Source of the DNA: Pseudomonas sp. RIT409
GTDB taxonomy: Bacteria; Pseudomonadota; Gammaproteobacteria; Pseudomonadales; Pseudomonadaceae
Direction of reading: 5' to 3'
Assembly (NCBI RefSeq): GCF_003052515.2
Contig: NZ_QARE02000025.1
Location: 1 to 64,000, forward strand
DNA: 64,000 bases
Position numbers and translations under genes: made by a program. Under the pieces are notes generated by a model that saw only the letters and a program-made list of their open reading frames with translations, was not told the origin of the DNA and searched no databases. Shown one piece after another: positions 56,962-64,000 of this stretch (position 1 is its first letter; each line of letters starts with the position of its first letter).

Positions 56962-57014
56962 ATTATAATGCCACCATCATCGGATCGTGAAGTGATTCTC
57001 TTCACGATCCGATG
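56962..57014 (-). promoter_or_regulatory. Promoter with 15-bp perfect dyad, pentapeptide gene
   Basis: On the minus strand TATAAT (56967-56962) lies 18 bp after TTCACG (56991-56986). The -35 is part of a perfect 15-bp inverted repeat (56978-56992 with 57000-57014, 7-nt spacer). No U-run follows, so it looks like an operator rather than a terminator of the upstream kinase gene. Confidence 0.6.
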
Positions 57015-57032
57015 AAAGCGATTCTGAGCGCG

Positions 57033-58568
57033 TTACAGGCCCGGTAGGTACTGGCGGATGTCTGTGACCAGTTTGTCCAGGTCACCACTGATGTTGGTTT
57101 CGACATGACGACTGAACCGGGCTTCGTCGTCGGTCAGCGGTTCGCGGTTGGCCAATTGCGCTTCGATTACGGCCATGGTCGCGTCGGAAGGATCTTCGTT
57201 TTTCGTCTGACGCTGCGCCAGCCAGCCTTCGATAACAGCCTTGGGCGCTGCGCAATCGAGAATCAGGAACGGGGCGCCTAGGGCCTCGGCGACCTCCCAG
57301 GTTGCCTTACGCTGCTCGTGTTTCAAGTAGGTGGCATCGACCACGACCGGGAAGCCGGCACGGAGCACGGTAGCGGCCAGTTCGTTCAGGCGCTGGTAGG
57401 TCTTTGTGCTGCTTTCAGCCGAGTACAGGTCCTGATTCGCACCGAACAGGCGTTTGCGCTCCACGTCCGAACGCAGCCGGACAGCCCCCAATGCTTCTAC
57501 CAGGCGCATGGCCACGTGGCTTTTGCCAACGGCGGATACACCGTGCGTGATCGCCAGAAAATTCGAAGGGATCGCGCTGTAGCTCTCCGCCAGATTGGCG
57601 TAATTGCGGTACTGGCGAAGGGTGGTCGCACGTTGAACATGGTCGGCATCGGGAGACAGGCTGAACAGCGCAACCTTGGCGCGCACCAGTGCACGATACG
57701 CCTTGTAGAAATTAAGCAGTTCCAGGCCCGCGTAATCGCCGGTGTGCTCCAGATACTGGCTGATCAAACGACGCGAAAGGCTCTTCAGGCCACGGTCTTC
57801 CAGGTCCATCGCGAGAAAGCCGATGTCCGCGTACACGTCGGTCATGCGGAATGGCTCGTTGAACTCGATGCAGTCGAAAATGACCACTTTGCCGTCAATC
57901 AGGGTGATGTTGCCAAGGTGAATGTCACCGTGACACTCACGGATGAAGCCATCCTGTTTGCGCTGTGCCAGTAGCGGCTTGAGACGTTCGAAACTGGTAT
58001 TGGCCCAGGCTTCCAAGGCCTGCAACTGAACCAGGTCGGCCTTCTCGGTGAGAAATGGCAAGATCTGCTCGAAGTTCTGCGTGACGGGTGCCATGACGCT
58101 TTCAGGCGAGCCCAGCACATTTTCCGCCATCACCCGTGGGGCATTAAGGTGGAATTCGGCGATCTGGCGGGCCATGTCATCGATGTGCGCGGTGGTCAAC
58201 TCACCCTTGGCTTGCAGCGTGCTGAGCAATCCGTCCTGAGAGAACTGACGCATTTTCAACGCATACTCGATCGGCTCGCCCGCCCCGCCCAGTTGCGGCG
58301 CGTCAGCGGTACCGGTAACGGGCAACACCTCCAGATACAAATTATCGGTGAGGCGCTGATTGAGCTTCAATTCCTGCTCGCAGAAGTGCCCGCGTGCGGC
58401 CAGCGTTGTGAAGTCGAGGAAGCCGAAATTCATCGGCTTCTTGATTTTGTAGACGTAAGGGCCTGTGAGCAACACCCAGGAAATATGCGTCTCGATGACC
58501 TGAAACTGGTCCACGGGATGGTCGAACAGGGCAGGATTTTGAAGCGCTGCTATCAGAGTCTGGCTCAC
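57033..58568 (-). CDS. APH-like / AAA kinase fusion protein
   Basis: A 511-residue protein with two parts. The N-terminal part (about 1-300) is an aminoglycoside-phosphotransferase-like kinase fold with HGDIHLGNI and IFDCIEF, the catalytic Asp and metal-binding Asp. The C-terminal part (about 340-500) is a P-loop kinase with GVSAVGKS, like Zeta-toxin and adenylylsulfate kinases. The fusion is conserved in Pseudomonas with unknown substrate; there is no reason to assume drug resistance. The GTG at 58568 has AAGGA six bases upstream; an upstream ATG adding 24 residues lacks an RBS. Confidence 0.85.
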   Translation of the reverse strand: MSQTLIAALQNPALFDHPVDQFQVIETHISWVLLTGPYVYKIKKPMNFGFLDFTTLAARGHFCEQELKLNQRLTDNLYLEVLPVTGTADAPQLGGAGEPIEYALKMRQFSQDGLLSTLQAKGELTTAHIDDMARQIAEFHLNAPRVMAENVLGSPESVMAPVTQNFEQILPFLTEKADLVQLQALEAWANTSFERLKPLLAQRKQDGFIRECHGDIHLGNITLIDGKVVIFDCIEFNEPFRMTDVYADIGFLAMDLEDRGLKSLSRRLISQYLEHTGDYAGLELLNFYKAYRALVRAKVALFSLSPDADHVQRATTLRQYRNYANLAESYSAIPSNFLAITHGVSAVGKSHVAMRLVEALGAVRLRSDVERKRLFGANQDLYSAESSTKTYQRLNELAATVLRAGFPVVVDATYLKHEQRKATWEVAEALGAPFLILDCAAPKAVIEGWLAQRQTKNEDPSDATMAVIEAQLANREPLTDDEARFSRHVETNISGDLDKLVTDIRQYLPGL

Positions 58569-58702
58569 GGACGATCCTTGAAAAGGTGATAAGTCGATAT
58601 CGATATGACTAAAGGTGGCCATTATGGCCGCTCGGCGCATTGCTGAAAACCGCCAGGAGGGTGGTCTGCCGATGGCTTTGAAAGTGCGTATAATCCGCCG
58701 CC

Positions 58703-61024
58703 ATGACTCGATCCCGCACTTCCCGAAAAGCCCCCAAACCCACCAACAGTCGCCTGCGCAGCCTGTTGGGCTGGGCCCTCAAACTCAGCCTGGTCGGGCT
58801 GGTGGTACTGGCCTGCTTCGCCGTTTATCTGGATTCCATCGTCCAGGAAAAATTTTCTGGCAAGCGCTGGACCATTCCGGCGAAGGTCTACGCCCGTCCG
58901 CTGGAACTGTTCGTTGGCCAGAAGCTGTCACGCGATGATTTTCTCATCGAACTCGACGCGCTGGGTTACCGCCGCGAAAGTGTGGCCAATGGCCCCGGCG
59001 CGGCATCGGTGAATGGTAACAGCGTCGACCTCAATACTCGCGGCTTTCAGTTCTATGAAGGTGCTGACCCCGCTCAGCAGATCCATGTGCGCTTTTCAGG
59101 AGATTATGTCGCTGACCTGACCGCGGCCAACGGCGCCAAATTGGCTGTGGCGCGCCTAGAGCCGTTGCTGATTGGCGGCTTGTATCCGAAAAACCTGGAA
59201 GACCGAATTCTCATCAAGTTGGATCAGGCCCCACCTTACCTGCTCGATACTCTGGTCACTGTCGAAGACCGGGACTTTTACCACCACTTCGGCGTCTCGC
59301 CGAAGTCGATTGCGCGCGCTTTCTGGGTCAACGCCTCGGCGGGTCAGATGCGGCAGGGCGGGTCTACCCTGACCCAGCAGTTGGTCAAGAACTTCTATTT
59401 AACCAACGAGCGCAGCATCACGCGCAAACTGACCGAAGCCATGATGGCAATCCTGCTGGAGATTCATTACAGCAAGCAGGAAATCCTGGAGGCCTACCTC
59501 AACGAGGTCTTCGTGGGGCAGGACGGACAGCGCGCCGTGCACGGCTTTGGTCTGGCGAGTCAGTACTTTTTCAGTCAACCCTTGTCCGAGTTGAAACTTC
59601 ATCAGGTGGCGCTGTTGGTGGGGCTGGTCAAAGGTCCGTCCTACTACAACCCCCGCCGCAATCCGGACCGGGCCCTGGAGCGCCGCAATCTGGTGCTCGA
59701 CCTGCTCGAACAGCAAGGTGTCGCGTCGCCTGAGGCAGTGGCTGCCGCGAAGAAAATGCCGCTGGGCGTGACCAAGACCGGTTCGCTGGCCGACAGCTCG
59801 TTCCCGGACTTCCTCGATCTGGTCAAGCGTCAGTTGCGTCAGGACTACCGGGATGAAGACTTGACCGAAGAAGGGCTGCGCATCTTCACCAGCTTCGATC
59901 CGATTCTGCAGATGAAGTCCGAAGCCGCGGTTCGCGAGAGTTTCGCCAAGATTGCGGGGCGCAAGGGCGCGGACGAAATGGAGACGGCGATGGTCGTCAC
60001 CAATCCGGAAACCGGGGAAGTGCAGGCGTTGATCGGCAGCCGCCAGGCCGGCTTCGCCGGTTTCAACCGAGCCCTGGATGCGGTACGTCCCATCGGCTCG
60101 CTGGTCAAACCGGCCATTTACCTGACGGCCCTCGAGCGCCCTCAGCAATACACCCTGACCAGTTGGATCCCGGACGAGCCGTTTCAAGTCAAAGGTGCCG
60201 ACGGCCAGATCTGGAAGCCGCAGAATTTCGACCACAAGGCGCACGGCAATATCTTCCTTTACCAAGGGCTCGCGCATTCTTACAACCTGTCCAGCGCCAA
60301 GCTGGGGCTCGACCTGGGGGTGCCGAACGTCTTCAAGACCCTCACCAAACTGGGTGTAAACCGTGACTGGCCGACCTTTCCTTCGATGCTTCTGGGGGCG
60401 GGGGCCTTGAGCCCGATCGAGGTCGCCACCATGTACCAGACCATTGCCAGCGGCGGCTTCAACACGCCGTTGCGCGGCATTCGTAGCGTGTTGACGGCTG
60501 AGGGCGAGCCGCTCAAGCGTTATCCGTTCCAGATTCAACAGCGCTTCGATCCAGGCTCTATCTATCTCCTGCAGAACGCGATGCAGCGGGTGATGCGCGA
60601 AGGCACCGGCAAATCCGTCTACAGCGTCCTGCCGAGTACGTTGAATCTGGCAGGTAAGTCCGGCACCACCAACGATTCCCGAGACAGCTGGTTCGCGGGC
60701 TTCAGTCAGGACCTGCTGGCAATCGTCTGGATGGGCCGAGACGACAACGGCAAGACGCCGTTTACCGGGGCCACGGGTGCGTTGCAGATCTGGACCAATT
60801 TCATGAAGAAGGCCGACCCACTACCATTGGATATGGCGATGCCCGACAACGTCGTGATGGCGTGGGTCAACGCAGCGACCGGGCAGGGCACCGACGCGAG
60901 CTGCCCAGGTGCCGTGCAGATGCCGTATATTCGCGGCAGTGAGCCGCAACCCGGGCCGGCTTGCGGTGGGCCGTCGGCCCCCGCCGAATCGGTGATGGAC
61001 TGGGTCAAAGGCTGGTTGAATTAA
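58703..61024 (+). CDS. mrcB: Penicillin-binding protein 1B
   Basis: Bifunctional class A peptidoglycan synthase, 773 residues. It has one membrane anchor (about 24-46), a UB2H domain, a transglycosylase domain (catalytic Glu188 in VEDRDFYHH) and a transpeptidase domain with SxxK (Ser466 in GSLVK), SxN (SYN) and KSGT. It runs on to a lipoprotein gene 15 bp downstream that may activate it. Confidence 0.96.
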   Translation: MTRSRTSRKAPKPTNSRLRSLLGWALKLSLVGLVVLACFAVYLDSIVQEKFSGKRWTIPAKVYARPLELFVGQKLSRDDFLIELDALGYRRESVANGPGAASVNGNSVDLNTRGFQFYEGADPAQQIHVRFSGDYVADLTAANGAKLAVARLEPLLIGGLYPKNLEDRILIKLDQAPPYLLDTLVTVEDRDFYHHFGVSPKSIARAFWVNASAGQMRQGGSTLTQQLVKNFYLTNERSITRKLTEAMMAILLEIHYSKQEILEAYLNEVFVGQDGQRAVHGFGLASQYFFSQPLSELKLHQVALLVGLVKGPSYYNPRRNPDRALERRNLVLDLLEQQGVASPEAVAAAKKMPLGVTKTGSLADSSFPDFLDLVKRQLRQDYRDEDLTEEGLRIFTSFDPILQMKSEAAVRESFAKIAGRKGADEMETAMVVTNPETGEVQALIGSRQAGFAGFNRALDAVRPIGSLVKPAIYLTALERPQQYTLTSWIPDEPFQVKGADGQIWKPQNFDHKAHGNIFLYQGLAHSYNLSSAKLGLDLGVPNVFKTLTKLGVNRDWPTFPSMLLGAGALSPIEVATMYQTIASGGFNTPLRGIRSVLTAEGEPLKRYPFQIQQRFDPGSIYLLQNAMQRVMREGTGKSVYSVLPSTLNLAGKSGTTNDSRDSWFAGFSQDLLAIVWMGRDDNGKTPFTGATGALQIWTNFMKKADPLPLDMAMPDNVVMAWVNAATGQGTDASCPGAVQMPYIRGSEPQPGPACGGPSAPAESVMDWVKGWLN

Positions 61025-61039
61025 GCGAGAGGGTGTGAA

Positions 61040-61789
61040 GTGAACAAGTGGTGGATTCCGGCTCTAACGGCCCTGGCTTTGCTCAACGGCTGCGCGACAC
61101 AAACGCGCGGCAACATTCCTGTCGTTGACTCCGGTTCGCGGGTGTCGAACGGTGAGCGTGTTTCGGCCAATCGTAACGCGGCCTACCGTGCACCTGTGCA
61201 GCAGAACCAGGCTCCGCAAGCGGTCGATCAGGATTCGGGCGTTACGGTGATGGTTCCAGGAGGGGCGGGCGCTGCGCCGATCTCGACCTTCGTGCCGCCC
61301 ACATCGGCGCCGATCAGCACGGCGCCTGTCGACTCGGCACCGGTCAATCAGGCTCCGGTAAACAACGGCTATACACCGCCCTCGGCGTCGACCAGTACCT
61401 ATACCCTGCCTTCTTCGGCCCCGACCGGTATTCCGCCCGCATCGGGCGGTGGACTGTCCGCCGATGAACAACTCGATGGTCCGGTGCTCGCATTGCTCAC
61501 GACCGCCCAACAACAGCAGGGCAGTGGCGACCTCAATGGCGCTTCATCCAGCCTTGAGCGTGCCCAGCGCGTCGCACCTCGCGAGCCCCAGGTGCTGTAT
61601 CGTCTGGCCCAAGTGCGCCTGGCTCAAGGTGATGCGCCTCAAGCCGAGCAGCTGGCGCGCCGCGGCCTGACGTATGCCAATGGCCGTCCCAGCCTGCAAG
61701 CCAGCCTGTGGGGGCTGATCGCTCAGGCTCGCGAAAAACAGGGTGATGCGGCGGGCGCTGCGCTGGCGCGGCAGAAGGCCAATGGATAA
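61040..61789 (+). CDS. TPR lipoprotein, probable PBP1B activator (LpoP-like)
   Basis: A 249-residue lipoprotein: LALLNGC lipobox with Cys18, a Pro/Ser/Thr-rich linker (about 60-150) and a C-terminal tetratricopeptide segment (about 160-245). It follows mrcB by 15 bp with GTG start and GAGAGGG RBS. P. aeruginosa uses a TPR lipoprotein, LpoP, to stimulate PBP1B; the size, TPR part and position agree, but the match was not verified by alignment. The stop overlaps yqcC by 8 bp. Confidence 0.8.
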   Translation: MNKWWIPALTALALLNGCATQTRGNIPVVDSGSRVSNGERVSANRNAAYRAPVQQNQAPQAVDQDSGVTVMVPGGAGAAPISTFVPPTSAPISTAPVDSAPVNQAPVNNGYTPPSASTSTYTLPSSAPTGIPPASGGGLSADEQLDGPVLALLTTAQQQQGSGDLNGASSSLERAQRVAPREPQVLYRLAQVRLAQGDAPQAEQLARRGLTYANGRPSLQASLWGLIAQAREKQGDAAGAALARQKANG

Positions 61790-62111
61790 GCGGCTTCCAC
61801 AAGTGGCCGATCAACTGTTGTTGATCGAGCGCGAGCTGCGTGTCTTGGGCTGGTGGAGCGATGAACCACCCAGTGACGATGCGTTGGCGAGCCGTGAGCC
61901 GTTTTGCGTCGACACGCTGGACTTCGAGCAGTGGCTGCAATGGATTTTCCTGCCCCGGATGAAGATCATTCTGGAGCAGGATCTGGCGCTGCCCAATGCA
62001 TCGGGTATTCTCGAAATGGCGCAGATGGCCTACGCGGGCAATGCCCGGGACACCCGGCATCTGCAGGCGCTGCTGGCGCAGTTCGATCAATTGATCACTG
62101 AGGCCACCTGA
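61782..62111 (+). CDS. YqcC family protein
   Basis: A 109-residue all-helical protein of the YqcC (DUF446) family (FEQWLQWIFLPRM, LILEQ). The function is unknown; it may be cytoplasmic. The ATG at 61782 overlaps the end of the preceding lipoprotein gene, so the two are probably coupled. An ATG 39 bp earlier is in the shared region and less likely. Confidence 0.85.
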   Translation: MDKRLPQVADQLLLIERELRVLGWWSDEPPSDDALASREPFCVDTLDFEQWLQWIFLPRMKIILEQDLALPNASGILEMAQMAYAGNARDTRHLQALLAQFDQLITEAT

Positions 62112-62114
62112 TCG

Positions 62115-62540
62115 TCAATTGCACGTTTCGTCGATGGACTGTTTGACCTCGGCGATGCGTGCCTGACGCTCTTCCTCTGTAAAACGGCGGTATTCCCCGT
62201 TCACTTCTTCACGCACCCGTGGATTATTCTCCAATTGGGCGAGATTGGTGCGCTGACGTTCGCAGTACTCCTTGCGTTTCGCTTCTTGAGCCGCCACTTG
62301 GCGCTTGACCTTGGCGTCGATGGCTTGCTGCTCCTGGTTCGTGTCCGTCTGCACGGGCGGTGCGGGGGAGGTAGTAACCGGTTGCCGGGATTCGATTGCC
62401 TCAGCAGGCCGCCCGACTGGGGGCTGGGCATCGAAATGGGTCACCCCTTGGGGATCGACCCATTTATAGATTTGTGCCGCCTGGCCCGTGACGGAAATGG
62501 CCGCCAGTGTCAGCGGCGCAGCGAGCATCATCCAGCGCAT
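62115..62540 (-). CDS. DUF4124 periplasmic protein
   Basis: A 141-residue protein with a signal peptide (about 22 residues) and a DUF4124 domain (IYKWVDPQGVTHF), then a coiled-coil-like charged helix. Function unknown. It is convergent with yqcC, with 3 bp between their ends. Confidence 0.85.
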   Translation of the reverse strand: MRWMMLAAPLTLAAISVTGQAAQIYKWVDPQGVTHFDAQPPVGRPAEAIESRQPVTTSPAPPVQTDTNQEQQAIDAKVKRQVAAQEAKRKEYCERQRTNLAQLENNPRVREEVNGEYRRFTEEERQARIAEVKQSIDETCN

Positions 62541-62948
62541 ACGCCTTCCTTATATTTCGTTCGCAGAACAGTTGAAACCTATCACAAGGACACCGCTACG
62601 ACCTCATTCGGTGCTTTTTCGTTGCCTGTGGGTGAAGAAAGCGCATGGACGACTTGACTTGAGGGGGTTGAATCAGAACAATCCAAAGTCCGCTGTAGAG
62701 GGACTGCCAGAAGCAGACCGTCTCGGCAGATCATGAGGCGCACACCCGCGTCGACCTGTTACACCCGCAACGCGTTACCTCGCGCTGGGTGGGAAGACTC
62801 CGAAACACTCAGGGGCGATCCCAATACTTGCTCAGTCAGTGCTGACGTAGTCGGCGACCACCGTCGCTCATGCTCTGCTGGCAGTAAACCTATTAAGACC
62901 CGTCTCCTCTTCTGTGGACGGTATTCTGGCGTTTTAGAGGTGAACAAC
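62541..62948. other. Upstream region of ilvI
   Basis: The 408-bp gap holds the ilvI promoter. From an ATG at 62733 a 72-codon stretch is open and in frame with ilvI, but its sequence is Arg/Ser-rich and unlike the family, so I treat it as untranslated. No branched-chain-rich leader peptide was found. Confidence 0.55.
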
Positions 62949-64000
62949 GTGGAGCTTTTATCTGGCGCTGAAATGGTCGTCCGCTTTTTGCGTGACGAAG
63001 GCGTTGAGCATATCTATGGGTACCCAGGCGGGGCCCTCCTGCATATATACGATGCGCTGTTCAAAGAACCTGCTGTGAGCCACATCCTCGTTCGCCATGA
63101 ACAGGCTGCCACTCACATGGCGGATGGTTACGCTCGCGCCACCGGTAAAGCCGGTGTCGTGCTCGTGACTTCCGGCCCTGGCGCCACCAACGCCATCACG
63201 GGGATCGCGACCGCATACATGGACTCGATCCCAATGGTCGTGCTGTCGGGGCAAGTGCCCAGCACGATGGTTGGCACCGACGCGTTCCAGGAAACCGACA
63301 TGATCGGTATCTCCCGTCCGATCGTGAAGCACAGCTTCATGATCAAACATCCGTCGGAAATTCCGGAAGTGCTGAAAAAGGCCTTCTACCTCGCGCAATC
63401 CGGCCGCCCAGGTCCCGTCGTTGTCGATATTCCGAAAGACATGACCAACCCGGCCGAGAAATTCGAGTACGTTTTCCCCAAAAAAGCCAAGCTGCGTTCC
63501 TACAGCCCGGCGGTTCGCGGGCACTCGGGGCAGATCCGCAAGGCTGTCGAAATGCTCCTGGCCGCCAAGCGCCCGGTCATTTACTCCGGCGGCGGCGTGG
63601 TGATGGGCAACGGCTCCGCACCGCTGACCGAACTGGCACAGCTGTTGAACGCTCCGGTCACCAACACCTTGATGGGGTTGGGCGCGTACCCGGGCACCGA
63701 TCGTCAGTTCGTTGGCATGCTGGGTATGCATGGCAGTTACACCGCCAACCTGACGATGCACCACTCGGACGTGATCTTGGCCGTAGGCGCACGTTTCGAT
63801 GACCGCGTCATCAATGGTGCGGCGCGTTTCTGCCCGGGTGCCAAGATCATCCATATCGATATCGACCCGGCTTCGATCTCCAAGACCATCAAGGCAGACG
63901 TGCCGATCGTTGGCCCTGTGGAGAGCGTGCTGACCGAAATGGTCGCGACCCTCAAGGAAATCGGCGAGACCCCAAACAAGGAGTCCGTCGCCAGTTGGTG
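62949..64000 (+). CDS. ilvI: Acetolactate synthase large subunit (partial)
   Basis: First shared enzyme of valine, leucine and isoleucine synthesis, ThDP-dependent. The first 350 residues are present: the N-terminal ThDP-binding domain with the catalytic glutamate (VRHEQAATHMADG) and the FAD/beta domain (QVPSTMVGTDAFQETD). The sequence runs off the window. The GTG start has GAGGTG seven bases upstream and the product begins (M)ELLSGAEMV, like P. aeruginosa IlvI. Confidence 0.95.
   Translation, partial: MELLSGAEMVVRFLRDEGVEHIYGYPGGALLHIYDALFKEPAVSHILVRHEQAATHMADGYARATGKAGVVLVTSGPGATNAITGIATAYMDSIPMVVLSGQVPSTMVGTDAFQETDMIGISRPIVKHSFMIKHPSEIPEVLKKAFYLAQSGRPGPVVVDIPKDMTNPAEKFEYVFPKKAKLRSYSPAVRGHSGQIRKAVEMLLAAKRPVIYSGGGVVMGNGSAPLTELAQLLNAPVTNTLMGLGAYPGTDRQFVGMLGMHGSYTANLTMHHSDVILAVGARFDDRVINGAARFCPGAKIIHIDIDPASISKTIKADVPIVGPVESVLTEMVATLKEIGETPNKESVASW

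Noticed and set aside
62733..62948. In-frame N-terminal extension of ilvI by 72 codons.
   Set aside because: The known family starts at (M)ELLSG, with a good RBS at the GTG; the extension is Arg/Ser-rich and probably untranslated.

Overview
The window is chromosomal DNA of a fluorescent Pseudomonas, most likely of the P. fluorescens/P. syringae side of the genus. The evidence is the gene order lapG-lapD-lapA-lapE-lapB-lapC, the order dksA-gluQRS-cbrX-cbrA-cbrB-crcZ-pcnB-folK-panB-panC-pgi, a PrrF-type small RNA, high-GC codon use with very few TTA, CTA or TCA codons, and Pseudomonas REP palindromes. I saw no prophage, insertion sequence, CRISPR array or tRNA gene.

Region 1 (1-25.6 kb) is a complete Lap adhesion system. 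LapD, a c-di-GMP receptor, holds the periplasmic protease LapG. LapG cuts the giant adhesin LapA (5668 residues, about 17 kb of the window) at an N-terminal TAAG site. LapE, LapB and LapC form the type I secretion channel. This LapA carries three PA14-like segments, a duplicated lectin-like segment, a von Willebrand A domain and RTX repeats, with long near-identical DNA repeats. A good FleQ-box match lies in the lapA/lapE divergent region.

Region 2 (25.6-34.5 kb) begins with an unusual tandem array in which the last codons of lapC plus a REPIN palindrome pair are repeated about every 180 bp. It continues with a DUF748/DUF2845 pair, an RlmI-like methyltransferase, and mgtA behind a long leader that holds a strong intrinsic terminator, an eight-codon micro-ORF and a PhoP-like direct repeat. 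More palindromic repeats follow mgtA.

Region 3 (34.5-51.3 kb) is mostly minus-strand housekeeping and global carbon control: thiolase, pgi, panCB, folK, pcnB, the small RNA CrcZ with a sigma-54 promoter, cbrB, cbrA, cbrX, gluQRS and dksA. An aminotransferase and sfsA are on the plus strand. panD is not present between panC and pgi.

Region 4 (51-56.4 kb) is under iron and haem control. A Fur-box promoter precedes a haem ABC transporter (substrate-binding protein, permease, ATPase), followed by a ChaN-like protein without a signal peptide, deoC, and a PrrF-type Fur-repressed small RNA on the minus strand.

Region 5 (56.4-64 kb) has a pentapeptide-repeat protein with an operator-like dyad over its promoter, an APH/AAA fusion kinase, mrcB with a TPR lipoprotein that may be its activator, yqcC, a DUF4124 protein, and the start of ilvI, which runs off the window.
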